64,000 bases of DNA from Geomobilimonas luticola (lineage in GTDB: Bacteria; Desulfobacterota; Desulfuromonadia; Geobacterales; Geobacteraceae), in NCBI RefSeq assembly GCF_018476905.1, contig NZ_JAHCVK010000006.1, positions 62,001-126,000 of the forward strand. The letters run 5' to 3'. Under the pieces are notes generated by a model. The model ran no database searches. It was not told the DNA's origin and saw only the letters and a program-made list of their open reading frames with translations. Both the position numbers and the translations under genes were made by a program. Positions 26,660 to 35,703 of this stretch are shown here, piece by piece; the first letter of the stretch is position 1; each line of letters opens with the position of its first letter.

Positions 26660-27949
26660 CTACTCTGGTGACGGGTGCTCCGGCACGCCGTACTCCCTGG
26701 TCATATTCCCCTGCCATTCCTGTACCACACCGGAATAATCAACGCCATAATCGGCAAGTGCCACCCCGATGGCATCGGCAACAGGCTTTCCGGTCCCCAG
26801 CAACCGGAGAATCTCCTGTATCTTGTGCCAGCCGTACCGTCCAACCATGAAATTCACCAGGGCATAACTCTGCTGATAGGCCAGGGCCACCTGTTTGTCG
26901 GACAGGGTACTGAACGGCCTTTCGAGAAGCTGAAAGGATACATATCCCCCGCGTCGTGCCACGCGACCCAGTTCGGCCATGGGCTGGTTGAACTCCTTTC
27001 TCCCCTCCAGTTCCGCCAATCCCTCGTTGAGCCAGGTGGGGCAGTTACCTTTTGTCATCTCGAATACCACCACATGGGTATACTCGTGAACAAGAACGTT
27101 TCGAAGCAGGGCCGTCATCCCCGTGGCCCCCCCGAGCGGAATACGGATCTTGCCGTCGTAGAGGCCACCCGACCAGTCGGGGCTGTCGGTCAGAGCCTTG
27201 AAATCTTTTTTGGTGTAGAGAAGCACCTGTACCCGAGCATCGGGGAAATATCCCAGATCAGCGCCGACCCGGTTGTAGGCCGCCTCCAGGACATCGAGGA
27301 TCTCGCCGGCGAGGAGCGACTTCAGTTCCGTATCGTAGGAGAGAGAGAACCGGGAACTGTACCCCTTGTCCATCCGCCCCTCCAGTGCCAGCTCACGCCG
27401 GGCCTTGTCCGCCAGTTCCCGGATGGCGGCACGGGCCGGGTCCAGTTCCAACCCCTTCTCCCACATCTCAAGGGCAAGGGCCAGATTGTCGCTGTCGTAA
27501 TAGGCCCTCCCCAAGTGGTAGTAGAGCTCGGGAGAGGTCTCACCCAGGGAGCGGGCCCGTTCCAGTTCATGAATCGCCCCCTCATAACGCTTGACGGCAT
27601 GCAGGGCGATACCGCGGAGGACAGCGTAACGGGGTGCCTCGGGAAACAGTTCCCGCGCATGGTCGAAACTGTCCGCTGCCGCATCGTAGAGTTTCTGCTC
27701 CATCTGCCGCATCCCCACGTAGGTATAGGCCTCCGCCAGGTTCTTTCGCAAGGTTTCATCATAGGGAGAAAAAGCAAAAGCCCTCTGAAAATGTTCGAGT
27801 CCTTTCTCGTACTCCCCCTGTTCGAGGAGTTTCAGGGCGTAATCGTTGTGAAGGACCGGATCATTGGCAAAGGCGGGGGAAATAACCGCAAGGGTCACGA
27901 GGAAAACAAGGGGAAGGAATAGCTTTCGCTGCACCGAAAGGGATGTCAC
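26660..27949 (-). CDS. Secreted TPR protein with an MA-clan metalloprotease domain
   Basis: The 429-residue product has a signal peptide (FLPLVFLVTLAVISPAFA), TPR units from about 33 to 190 (HFQRAFAFSPYDETLRKNLA is one), and a peptidase MA-like domain from about 210. The zinc motif H288-EYT-H292 and a following NEGLAE glutamate (E309 region) form a gluzincin site. A periplasmic or surface role is likely; substrate unknown. I chose the GTG at 27949, 4 nt after the stop of the DnaJ-domain gene, because the frame further upstream overlaps that gene. A second GTG at 27934 is possible. Confidence 0.82.
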   Translation of the reverse strand: MTSLSVQRKLFLPLVFLVTLAVISPAFANDPVLHNDYALKLLEQGEYEKGLEHFQRAFAFSPYDETLRKNLAEAYTYVGMRQMEQKLYDAAADSFDHARELFPEAPRYAVLRGIALHAVKRYEGAIHELERARSLGETSPELYYHLGRAYYDSDNLALALEMWEKGLELDPARAAIRELADKARRELALEGRMDKGYSSRFSLSYDTELKSLLAGEILDVLEAAYNRVGADLGYFPDARVQVLLYTKKDFKALTDSPDWSGGLYDGKIRIPLGGATGMTALLRNVLVHEYTHVVVFEMTKGNCPTWLNEGLAELEGRKEFNQPMAELGRVARRGGYVSFQLLERPFSTLSDKQVALAYQQSYALVNFMVGRYGWHKIQEILRLLGTGKPVADAIGVALADYGVDYSGVVQEWQGNMTREYGVPEHPSPE

Positions 27950-27953
27950 GGTA

Positions 27954-28244
27954 TTACCTGCTACCCCACAACGGCGCATCGGCAAACTGGCGCCGGAGAC
28001 GTTCGTCGGGGTTCTGTTCGTAGAACTCATCTTCGGCAAAGGAGTAGCGGTAATTCTCCACATAGTCGCGGATGATCCTGTAGGCGGCGTTGATCGCCCG
28101 AATCCGTTCCGGATCGTCCACCTCTCCCCCGTCGGGATGGTAACGCCGCACCAGCTCGCGGTGACGGTTCTTGATCTGGCGCAGGGTAACCCGCAAGGGA
28201 AGGTCAAACAGCGCAAGGGCCCGGGTAAGCTCGTCGTAGGTCAT
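27954..28244 (-). CDS. Small DnaJ (J-domain) protein
   Basis: The 96-residue protein is little more than a J domain. It has the helix II basic region KNRHRELVRRYHPDGG with the HPD tripeptide that stimulates DnaK, followed by helix III RIRAINAAYRIIRDYVENYR. No zinc or C-terminal substrate domain is present, so it is a class III J-protein. Its stop lies 4 nt before the TPR-metalloprotease start, suggesting coupled expression, though one product is cytoplasmic and the other secreted. Confidence 0.88.
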   Translation of the reverse strand: MTYDELTRALALFDLPLRVTLRQIKNRHRELVRRYHPDGGEVDDPERIRAINAAYRIIRDYVENYRYSFAEDEFYEQNPDERLRRQFADAPLWGSR

Positions 28245-28309
28245 GGAACCACTCTAGCACAGTTTTAACCGTGCTGTACACGCTCGAATAAAGCCGGGAT
28301 GCTCCGGCC

Positions 28310-30187
28310 TCACACGTGCATCTTCTTCCGAACCGCTGCCGCTATCCCCTCCGGATCGAGACCGTAGCGGCCACGCAGTTCGGGCTGTTCCCCCTGTTCG
28401 ATGAACTGGTCCGGAAAGCCGAGGCGAGCGACGGCGAGGTCGGCGTATCCTTCATCCGCGAGAAGCTCAAGAACCGCCGAACCGAAGCCACCCTGCAGAG
28501 CGTTCTCCTCCACGGTAAACAGCGGGCAGTTCCGGTCGGCCAGGGAGAGGATCAACTCCCGGTCCAGGGGCTTGACGAATCGGGCGTTCACCACCGCCAT
28601 CCCGATCCCCTCGCCGGCGAGGAGTTCGGCTGCCTCAAGCGCCGGAACAACCATGGTGCCAAGGGCGATGATGACCCCGTCCTTACCCTCCCGCACCACC
28701 TCCCCCCTGCCGATGGGAAGGGAATGAAATTTCTGGTCGAGGGGGACGCCGTAGCCGTTCCCCCGTGGATAGCGGACCGCCACGGGAGATCCCAGATCAA
28801 TGGCGGTCTGGAGCATGTGCTGCAGTTCGTTTTCGTCCTTGGGAGCCATGATGGTCAGGTTGGGGAGGGAGCGGAGATAGGAGAGGTCGAATACCCCGTG
28901 ATGGGTCGGCCCGTCGCTCCCCACGACCCCTGCCCGGTCGATGGCGAAGACCACCGGCAGGTTCTGAAGGCAGACGTCATGGAATACCTGGTCGTAGGCC
29001 CGCTGGAGAAAGGACGAATAGACCGCAAAGACCGGTTTGTACCCCTCAGCAGCAAGACCTGCGGCGAAGGTGACGCCATGCTGCTCGGCGATCCCCACAT
29101 CGAAAAAGCGGGCGGGAAACTCCTTGGCAAAAGGGGTCAGACCCGTGCCGTCGGGCATGGCGGCAGTGATGGCGCACACCTTGTCGTCCTCGGCGGCGAT
29201 CTTCTTTATTGTCTCGCCGAATATCCCCGTATAGGATGCGGCTCCCCCCTTCCCCTTGATGATCTTGCCGGTGGCGATCTCGAAGGGGCCGACGCCATGG
29301 AACAGGGAGGGATTCTCCTCGGCGGGTCGGTATCCCTTTCCTTTCTTGGTCAGCACGTGGATCAGCACGGCATCGTCGAACCGCTTCACCCTTTCCAGGG
29401 TCTCCTGCAGGAGTTCCACATCGTGGCCGTCGATGGGGCCGATATACTCGAAACCGAAAGCCTCGAAGAGCATACCCGGCGTGAAGAGCCCCTTGAGGGA
29501 TTCCTCGGCCCGCTTCGCTACCTGCAGCACATTGCGGCCAAGCCCGTCGAGTCCCTCCAGAAAACCTTCCACGTCCTTCTTGATCTTGTGGACGAATTCG
29601 CTCGTGATGGTGCGTGAAAGGAACTTGGAGAGCGCCCCCACGTTCTCCGCGATGGACATCTCGTTGTCGTTGAGAATCACCACTAGGTCCTTGTTCAGGT
29701 GCCCGGCATGATTGAGCCCCTCGTAGGCGATCCCCCCGGTCATGGAACCGTCCCCGATGACGGCGATGACCTTGTTGTTCCCCTTCCGCAGGTCCCGCCC
29801 CACCGCAAAACCGAGGGCGGCGGAAATGGAGGTGGAGGAGTGCCCCACGTCGAAGGCATCGTGCACCGATTCGGCACGCTTGGGGAAACCGCTTATCCCC
29901 CCCAGGGTCCGGAGGGTGCGGAAGCGCTCGCGGCGGCCGGTCAGGAGCTTGTGGGCATATGCCTGGTGCCCCACGTCCCAGACGATCTTGTCCTGGGGAG
30001 AAGAGAACACCCGGTGCAGGGCAAGAGTCAACTCCACCACGCCGAGGCTCGGTGCCAGGTGGCCGCCATTGGCAGCGCAGGTGGCAATGATCTCCTGGCG
30101 CAGTTCCTCCGCCAGTTGTACGAGTTCCCTGCCCCCCAGCTTCTTCAGATCCTCGGGCCCGTTGATTGTTTCCAGGATCGGTGCCAT
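28310..30187 (-). CDS. dxs: 1-deoxy-D-xylulose-5-phosphate synthase
   Basis: Dxs condenses pyruvate and glyceraldehyde 3-phosphate in the first step of the MEP isoprenoid pathway, using thiamine diphosphate. The 625-residue length is standard. Visible hallmarks are [16 protein letters not shown], the ThDP motif [18 protein letters not shown], and [15 protein letters not shown] in the transketolase-like central domain. The ATG at 30187 overlaps the ispA stop (TGATG); a much longer in-frame extension lies inside ispA and is rejected. It is the last gene of xseA-xseB-ispA-dxs. Confidence 0.97.
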   Translation of the reverse strand: MAPILETINGPEDLKKLGGRELVQLAEELRQEIIATCAANGGHLAPSLGVVELTLALHRVFSSPQDKIVWDVGHQAYAHKLLTGRRERFRTLRTLGGISGFPKRAESVHDAFDVGHSSTSISAALGFAVGRDLRKGNNKVIAVIGDGSMTGGIAYEGLNHAGHLNKDLVVILNDNEMSIAENVGALSKFLSRTITSEFVHKIKKDVEGFLEGLDGLGRNVLQVAKRAEESLKGLFTPGMLFEAFGFEYIGPIDGHDVELLQETLERVKRFDDAVLIHVLTKKGKGYRPAEENPSLFHGVGPFEIATGKIIKGKGGAASYTGIFGETIKKIAAEDDKVCAITAAMPDGTGLTPFAKEFPARFFDVGIAEQHGVTFAAGLAAEGYKPVFAVYSSFLQRAYDQVFHDVCLQNLPVVFAIDRAGVVGSDGPTHHGVFDLSYLRSLPNLTIMAPKDENELQHMLQTAIDLGSPVAVRYPRGNGYGVPLDQKFHSLPIGRGEVVREGKDGVIIALGTMVVPALEAAELLAGEGIGMAVVNARFVKPLDRELILSLADRNCPLFTVEENALQGGFGSAVLELLADEGYADLAVARLGFPDQFIEQGEQPELRGRYGLDPEGIAAAVRKKMHV

Positions 30188-31080
30188 CACGATTTCCGGT
30201 ACACGATGTATTTGGCGATCTCCCGCAGGGGATCGGCCTTGGCATCGAACGGACCGAGGGCCGCCAGCGCCATGTCGGTCAGTTCGGCGGCCCGCCGCTT
30301 GGCCTCGGCAAGTCCGACCACCGCCGGATAGGTCGCTTTTCCGCGCGCCTCGTCGCTCCCGGCGTCCTTGCCGATCTCCTCCGTGGTCCCCTCGATATCC
30401 AGGATATCGTCGGCAATCTGGAAGGCCAGGCCGATCGCCTCCCCATACCGGGTGAGGGCCGCCACTTCCGCCTCGCCGGCTCCGCCGAGGATGGCGCCGG
30501 CCTTGACGGACGCCTTGATGAGGGCCCCCGTCTTGTGGGTGTGGATGTACTGGACCGTCGGCAGGTCGATCTCCTTCTTCCCCTCGCTCTCCATGTCCAC
30601 CACCTGCCCCCCCACCATACCGCGGGAACCGGCGCACCGGGCGATTTCCTGTATGACCGCCACCCGCTCCCGGGGAGGAAGATCGCCGCCCGCTTCCGGA
30701 CTGCTGAGGAGGATGAAGGCCTCGGTCAGGAGCCCGTCGCCGGCCAGGATCGCGGTTGCTTCCCCGAACACCTTGTGGTTGGTCGGGTTACCGCGCCGGA
30801 AATCGTCGTCGTCCATGGCCGGCAGGTCGTCATGGATGAGGGAATAGGTATGGATCATCTCCATGGCGCAGGCAGCCGGCATCGCCTGGTCGATGTTTCC
30901 CCCCGCCGCCTCGCAGGCGGCCAGCATGAGGATCGGCCGGACCCTCTTCCCCCCGGCAAACACAGAGTACCGCATGGAGCGGTGGAGAGAGGAGGGCAGT
31001 TCGTCCTCCCGGGGGAGATAACGGTCCAGCGCCCCGTCCACCAGCTGGCAGCGCTCTTTCAGATATGCTTTAAGGTCCAT
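30187..31080 (-). CDS. ispA: Farnesyl/geranyl diphosphate synthase (IspA type)
   Basis: This trans-prenyltransferase extends DMAPP with IPP to C10-C15 products for ubiquinone, menaquinone and undecaprenyl lipid synthesis. The 297-residue protein has the first aspartate-rich motif in [15 protein letters not shown] (preceded by a two-residue AM insertion typical of bacterial FPP synthases), GGKRVRP, GGQVVDM and the second aspartate motif [11 protein letters not shown]. It precedes dxs and follows xseB, the common exonuclease VII-isoprenoid gene order. Confidence 0.96.
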   Translation of the reverse strand: MDLKAYLKERCQLVDGALDRYLPREDELPSSLHRSMRYSVFAGGKRVRPILMLAACEAAGGNIDQAMPAACAMEMIHTYSLIHDDLPAMDDDDFRRGNPTNHKVFGEATAILAGDGLLTEAFILLSSPEAGGDLPPRERVAVIQEIARCAGSRGMVGGQVVDMESEGKKEIDLPTVQYIHTHKTGALIKASVKAGAILGGAGEAEVAALTRYGEAIGLAFQIADDILDIEGTTEEIGKDAGSDEARGKATYPAVVGLAEAKRRAAELTDMALAALGPFDAKADPLREIAKYIVYRKS

Positions 31081-31332
31081 GGTTCTCTCTCTTTACTATG
31101 GGTAGTGAAACATTGGATCCAATGCTGGTTGCACATCCCCGCGAAATCATACTGAAAGGTGGCGGGGGTTCTCGCGGAGAAAAGGGTCCCGCAAAAAAGC
31201 ACCTGACGGGATTTAAAAGGAAAGCATCAGAAACAGCAACTTAGTACGCGTTGAAAAGCCGAGTGTGACGCTTGACTCTTTTCGGAGCGAGTGCCCCCCG
31301 CCGCCTCACCCCTCACTCAGACAAATAAATAG

Positions 31333-31563
31333 TTACTCGTCGTCCAGCCTGAACGGCACCTTCCCGAAGCTCCCGTCCTTCTGCTTGAGGAGCATCTCAA
31401 CCCGCTGTTCCGCCTCGTTGAGCTTCTTGTTGCAGAACGCCGCCTGCCTGACCCCTTCCTCGAACGCCTTGAGGGAGTCCTCCAGGGAAAGCTCACCCCC
31501 TTCGAGCTTCTTGACCACCTCTTCCAGCTTCTTCAGGGATGTTTCGAATTTTTCCACGGCCAT
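31333..31563 (-). CDS. xseB: Exodeoxyribonuclease VII small subunit
   Basis: XseB wraps the large subunit XseA in the ssDNA exonuclease. The 76-residue product contains FETSLKKLEEVVKKLEGGELSLEDSLKAFEEG split over two helices, the family signature. The ATG at 31563 has AAGGA about 7 nt upstream. It follows xseA by 113 bp and precedes ispA by about 250 bp, a gap in which I find no gene. Confidence 0.95.
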   Translation of the reverse strand: MAVEKFETSLKKLEEVVKKLEGGELSLEDSLKAFEEGVRQAAFCNKKLNEAEQRVEMLLKQKDGSFGKVPFRLDDE

Positions 31564-31676
31564 GGCACGGTCCTTCCCCGGCAAAAGTGAGCCGTTATTA
31601 TACAGAATACCCGTTTCCAGTCAAGTTGAGCCTGTCGGCGGAGTGAACGAAGCTCCCTGCAACTACCATTTTCAGA

Positions 31677-33020
31677 TTAATCCTCACAGGAGTCGACCCG
31701 GCAGAGGGCGCTCCCCTTCGAAAAGCGAAGGCTCAGCCGGTCCCCCGCCGCGAGCTGCGAGCTTTGACGAATCACGGTCCCTTCCGGCAGCAGGTTTGCA
31801 ATGGCATAACCCCGCGCCAGGGTCGCTAGGGGTGAAAGCGCTTCCAGCTTGCCGGCACTGAACGCAATGCCTTCCCGGGCGTTCTCCAGGCGTCGTTCCA
31901 TGGCCCGCTCGGCCCTGTTCGTCAGCCCCAGCAACAGCTCCCGCCCCCGCTCCACCTCAACCTCCGGATTCTGCAGGCGTAGCCGGTTGACGAGCACCTG
32001 CACCAGATGACGGCGCCGTTCCTCCCCACCGCGGCAGGCCAGGGTGAGCCGGCCGGCCAGATCGTCGACCCGCTGGGCGAGATGGCCCAGGAGCAGGGTC
32101 GGGTCCTTGAGCGAACGGCTGAGGACCTGCACCTCCCCTCCGAGTTCTGCCAGCCGGCGATCAATTGCCTGCAGGAGGCGGTGGGAGAGGGAATCCACCT
32201 CGGCAACCAGTTCGGACTTGCTCCGGACCACGAGCTCCGCCGCCGCCGAGGGAGTCGGAGCCCGGAGGTCGGCGACGAAATCGGCGATGGTGAAATCCAC
32301 CTCGTGCCCGACCGCCGAGATGACCGGAATCCGCGACTGGTGGATGGCCCGGGCCACCTCCTCCTCGTTGAACGCCCACAGGTCTTCGAGGGAGCCCCCG
32401 CCACGCCCGACGATGAGCACGTCCGCCATGCCGAGGCGGTTGAAATCCCGTATGGCTCCGGCGATCTCTGCCGCCGCCCCCTCCCCCTGCACCCGTACCG
32501 GGTAGAGGAGTATCTCCAGGTTGGCGAAGCGCCGGTTCAGCACCGTGAGGATATCGTGGATGGCCGCGCCGGTGGCGGAGGTGACGATGCCGATCCGCCG
32601 GGGCAGGCGCGGAATCGGTCTCTTGTGTTCCTCGGCGAACAGCCCCTCCTTCGCCAGACGCTCCTTGAGCTGAATGAAGGCCATCTGCAGCGCGCCGAGC
32701 CCCCGGGGTTCCAGGTATTCCACCAGCAGCTGATAATCGCCCCGCTGGTCGTAGACCGTCAGGCGTCCCCGGACGATCAGCCCCATGCCATCCCGCGGCT
32801 TGAACTTCAGCGCCCGGGTCGAGGCGCGGAACATGACGCAGCGCAGCTGGGCACCGGCATCCTTGAGCGTGAAATAGAGATGCCCCGACGCCGGCATGGC
32901 CAGGTTGGAGATCTCCCCCTCCACCCAGACGTGCTCGAAATTCTCCTCCAGCACCCCCCGGATGAGTCCGGTCAACTGGGTGACGGTCAGTATCCGTTTT
33001 TCACCGAAAAGCTCCACCAT
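31677..33020 (-). CDS. xseA: Exodeoxyribonuclease VII large subunit
   Basis: XseA is the catalytic subunit of exonuclease VII, which degrades single-stranded DNA to oligonucleotides. The 447-residue protein has an N-terminal OB fold (about 8-110, [24 protein letters not shown]), a nuclease domain with [17 protein letters not shown] and [17 protein letters not shown], and a coiled-coil C-terminal half. The ATG at 33020 is 68 bp from the divergent ParA-like gene, so their promoters share that gap. Confidence 0.96.
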   Translation of the reverse strand: MVELFGEKRILTVTQLTGLIRGVLEENFEHVWVEGEISNLAMPASGHLYFTLKDAGAQLRCVMFRASTRALKFKPRDGMGLIVRGRLTVYDQRGDYQLLVEYLEPRGLGALQMAFIQLKERLAKEGLFAEEHKRPIPRLPRRIGIVTSATGAAIHDILTVLNRRFANLEILLYPVRVQGEGAAAEIAGAIRDFNRLGMADVLIVGRGGGSLEDLWAFNEEEVARAIHQSRIPVISAVGHEVDFTIADFVADLRAPTPSAAAELVVRSKSELVAEVDSLSHRLLQAIDRRLAELGGEVQVLSRSLKDPTLLLGHLAQRVDDLAGRLTLACRGGEERRRHLVQVLVNRLRLQNPEVEVERGRELLLGLTNRAERAMERRLENAREGIAFSAGKLEALSPLATLARGYAIANLLPEGTVIRQSSQLAAGDRLSLRFSKGSALCRVDSCED

Positions 33021-33088
33021 GGTCTCCCATCAGTTCGCCATCTCAAACCGGTTGACGATACGGTTCGTTCCATACTATCATCCCTCCC

Positions 33089-34483
33089 ATGGAAAATCAC
33101 GCATACCCTTATGTCATTACCGTTTCGTCGGAAAAAGGGGGGGTCGGCAAGACCACCCTCGCCACCAACCTCGCCATTTTTCTCAGGGCACTCCATGAAG
33201 AGCTGCCGGTCTCCATCTTCTCCTTCGACAACCATTTCTCCGTGGACAAGATGTTCGAATTCAAGGGGCAGGCACCCCGGGGGAGCGTAGCCGACCTCCT
33301 CATGGAGACCCCCGGCTGCGACCTCCTCCACACCGGCCAGTACGGCATCAACTACATCCCGTCGTCCACGGCCCTCGGTGACCTGAAGGGCGCCATCCGG
33401 AGCCCCATGACCCTGGCCAGGCTTCTGGCCCAGTCCCGGATCCCGGGAGTGCTCATCATCGACACCCGCCCCGACCTGGATATCCTCACCCAGAACGCCC
33501 TCTATGCCGCCGACCGGGTGCTCATCCCGGTGAAGGACATGCCTTCCCTGGAAAACTGCCGCAACATCTTCGAAACCTTCGACAAACGCGGCCTGGACAA
33601 GAAGAGTCTCTCCCTCATCCCCTGCCTCATCGACGAACGGATCAAGTTCGACGGACCGTTCAGGGACCAGAAGAGCCTGCTCAGGGCCTATGCCGTCAAC
33701 CGTGGCTACCGCTGCCTCAGCACCTTCATCTCCAAGAGCCCCAAGGTGGAAAGCCTCAACACCAACCCGGACGGCCGCATCTACCCCATCCTCACCCATG
33801 CCCGGGGAACGGACGTCCACGGCCAGTTCGCCGAGCTGGCGCGAACGATTCTGGATGATATTTCGGCGACCATCGAACCCCGCGCCCTCCTTTTCAACCA
33901 GTGGCAGACGGCGGAAACGGACCGGAAGAAGGCGGAATTTTTCGGCAGGCTGAGCGGGGTAAAACGGGAGTGCCTCTTCTGCGGCCGACCGGCGGGGAAC
34001 GGCTCAACCGGCTATTTCTTCGAAACCTCCGACGGGGGGGCCAGCGGCTTCCTCGACACGGATTGCTTCGACAGCTTTCTCACCACAAACATTTACGGCA
34101 TCGGCACGGAGCAGGCCGCCTCCCCTGCCGCCCAGATGGTACGGGACGTGGCCCGGGAGTCGGTGTTCGTCTGCCGCCCCGTCGCAAACGGGTCGGGGCA
34201 GCAGGTGGAATTCAGCCGCCTCAAGCGGGACGGTTCACCGCTGCAGCGGAAGGATTTCCCCGTGAAGGAATTCGAAGGTGGATTTCTCAGCAGGGAACGG
34301 AGCAAACTGCACCTGCTCATGACGGAGACACTGGCGGGGCTTGACAGCGGGTTCCGGGACGGGGTGCTCTTCATTCATCCCGTCAATCCCCAGGAGCCGG
34401 ACGCGATCCTTGAGGAAGAGCGTTACCGGGAATTCGCCCGGCTGAAACGGAAGATCATGGAGCAGTTGCCCGCCAGACCATAA
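33089..34483 (+). CDS. Orphan ParA/MinD-type ATPase with a cysteine-containing C-terminal domain
   Basis: Residues 8-260 form a deviant Walker ATPase: KGGVGKTT (16-23) with signature lysine K16, Walker A'-type IIDTRPDLD around D125, and a late VIPVKDMPS switch. The remaining 200 residues are not part of ParA. They hold C295-LF-C298, C326 and C362, plus alternating charged stretches, which look like a zinc-binding or other small domain I cannot name. No parB or parS-like repeat lies nearby, so chromosome segregation is unlikely. Positioning or regulation of some other cargo is possible. No clear ribosome site precedes the ATG. Confidence 0.8.
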   Translation: MENHAYPYVITVSSEKGGVGKTTLATNLAIFLRALHEELPVSIFSFDNHFSVDKMFEFKGQAPRGSVADLLMETPGCDLLHTGQYGINYIPSSTALGDLKGAIRSPMTLARLLAQSRIPGVLIIDTRPDLDILTQNALYAADRVLIPVKDMPSLENCRNIFETFDKRGLDKKSLSLIPCLIDERIKFDGPFRDQKSLLRAYAVNRGYRCLSTFISKSPKVESLNTNPDGRIYPILTHARGTDVHGQFAELARTILDDISATIEPRALLFNQWQTAETDRKKAEFFGRLSGVKRECLFCGRPAGNGSTGYFFETSDGGASGFLDTDCFDSFLTTNIYGIGTEQAASPAAQMVRDVARESVFVCRPVANGSGQQVEFSRLKRDGSPLQRKDFPVKEFEGGFLSRERSKLHLLMTETLAGLDSGFRDGVLFIHPVNPQEPDAILEEERYREFARLKRKIMEQLPARP

Positions 34484-34518
34484 CGACGTTTGGCCCTGAT
34501 GTCTGATTACAGCGTCAG

Positions 34519-34615
34519 ATTTGAGATGATACCAAGGCGGCAAGGAGGAAGCGACGAGGCGTACATCAGTACGTCGAGGAAACCGACGACGCGCCAACGC
34601 AGGTAGCGCTCAAAT
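34519..34615. repeat. Palindromic intergenic element (REP/MITE-like)
   Basis: The element is bounded by the perfect 7-bp inverted repeat ATTTGAG/CTCAAAT and has an inner palindrome GTAC-ATCA-GTAC at 34561-34572. Both pairs share the same centre near 34567, so the 97-bp unit can form one cruciform. It sits between the convergent ParA-like and YibQ genes. Confidence 0.5.
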
Positions 34616-34627
34616 GTGGCGCAGTAT

Positions 34628-35575
34628 TTAGTTGACCAGTTCCGACGCCGCCACGAACCTGATCCCCTCCCGCTGCATCCGGGGCATGGCGGCGGCAAGG
34701 GCCTGGATGGTCTGCCGATGGGGATGGCAGATGGCGATGGCGCTCCCCCGCTTGCGCGCCAGAGCGGCCACCTGGTCCAACTGGCTGGTGATAGCGGCCA
34801 CATCAAGGGTGTTGTCGAGAAACACCTGGCGCGACGCCGCCCGCATCCCCATCTTTTTCGCCAGGCTGTAGCCGACGGAGGCAGACGACGTCTTGCTGTC
34901 GATGAAATACAGTCCCTTTCCCTGCAGCACCTTCAGCACCACCTCCATCTTTTCCCCGTTTTCCGTAAAACTCGACCCCATGTGATTGTTGGCCCCTACC
35001 GCATGGGGGACCGTCTGGAGATACTCCGCCATCTGCCGTTCGATGTCGGCACTGCTCTCTGAGAGGAGCAGGCCGTTTTTCTCCAGTTTACGCTGGGGAA
35101 ACCCCTTCGGCTCCATGGGGATGTGCAGCATCACCTGGCGTCCCTTTGCGTGGACCTCCTCGGCTACGGAACGGGACTTGGCCAGCCCCGGTATGATGGA
35201 AAAGGTCAGGGGAAGGTTGATGGCGAGCAGTTGCCGCGCCTCCTCCATGCTGCTCCCCATATCATCGATAACGATCGCCACCGTCCCCGGCCCGGCAACC
35301 CGCGGGAGGGGCTTCTTTTTCGGCGCAGGGGGGATGACCACCGAGGTATATTCCCTGAGGATGACCGGTGTTTCAGCTGAACGGGACGGGATTTTCTGTC
35401 GCTCCATTGCCGCTGGCGGGACAGCGGGTATCTGCAGGGGCGTGCGGGATTTGACCCGTTCCAGCAGGAAAAATATGCCTGCAATCAGCAGGATCACCAC
35501 GAGGAGCGTGATCAGCGGCTTTCTCCCGCCGGGTGAGGGCTTGCGGCGATTGGTGTTTTTGCGTCGTGTGGCCAA
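34628..35575 (-). CDS. Divergent polysaccharide deacetylase (YibQ/DUF610)
   Basis: The 315-residue protein has an N-terminal membrane anchor (about 20-40, PLITLLVVILLIAGIFFLLE), a proline-rich linker, and a deacetylase-like barrel from about 95. VAIVIDDMGSS, FSIIPGLAKS, MLHIPMEPKG and NNHMGSSFTE follow the YibQ pattern. YibQ lacks some of the usual deacetylase metal ligands and its substrate is unknown; an envelope role is inferred. The start chosen is a TTG at 35575 with AAGGAG 6 nt upstream; earlier TTG codons are possible. Confidence 0.85.
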   Translation of the reverse strand: MATRRKNTNRRKPSPGGRKPLITLLVVILLIAGIFFLLERVKSRTPLQIPAVPPAAMERQKIPSRSAETPVILREYTSVVIPPAPKKKPLPRVAGPGTVAIVIDDMGSSMEEARQLLAINLPLTFSIIPGLAKSRSVAEEVHAKGRQVMLHIPMEPKGFPQRKLEKNGLLLSESSADIERQMAEYLQTVPHAVGANNHMGSSFTENGEKMEVVLKVLQGKGLYFIDSKTSSASVGYSLAKKMGMRAASRQVFLDNTLDVAAITSQLDQVAALARKRGSAIAICHPHRQTIQALAAAMPRMQREGIRFVAASELVN

Positions 35576-35641
35576 ACGGTCTCCTTCCCGGTACAACAAT
35601 TCATCGCTTTATACCTGCATGAACGGCACTGCCATAAAGAA

Positions 35642-35674
35642 CAGGCCCACCGCCGCGATGGCAATGGGCCTGTA
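35642..35674 (-). terminator. Hairpin after the cohesin-domain gene
   Basis: ACAGGCCCA/TGGGCCTGT is a perfect 9-bp stem with a 15-nt loop, 30 bp after the stop of the cohesin-domain gene. On the minus strand it is followed by TCTTTA, a poor T-tract, so termination is probable but not certain. Confidence 0.5.
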
Positions 35675-35703
35675 CCCTTGAGGTCACGACGCCATTCCCC
35701 GGC

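Noticed and set aside
28310-30637. Longer version of Dxs starting upstream of 30187
   Set aside because: The extra 150 residues are the antisense-like reading of ispA in another frame and resemble no part of Dxs.
33089-34483. Chromosome partition protein ParA/Soj
   Set aside because: No parB gene or parS-like site nearby, no origin genes, and the C-terminal 200 residues are foreign to Soj.
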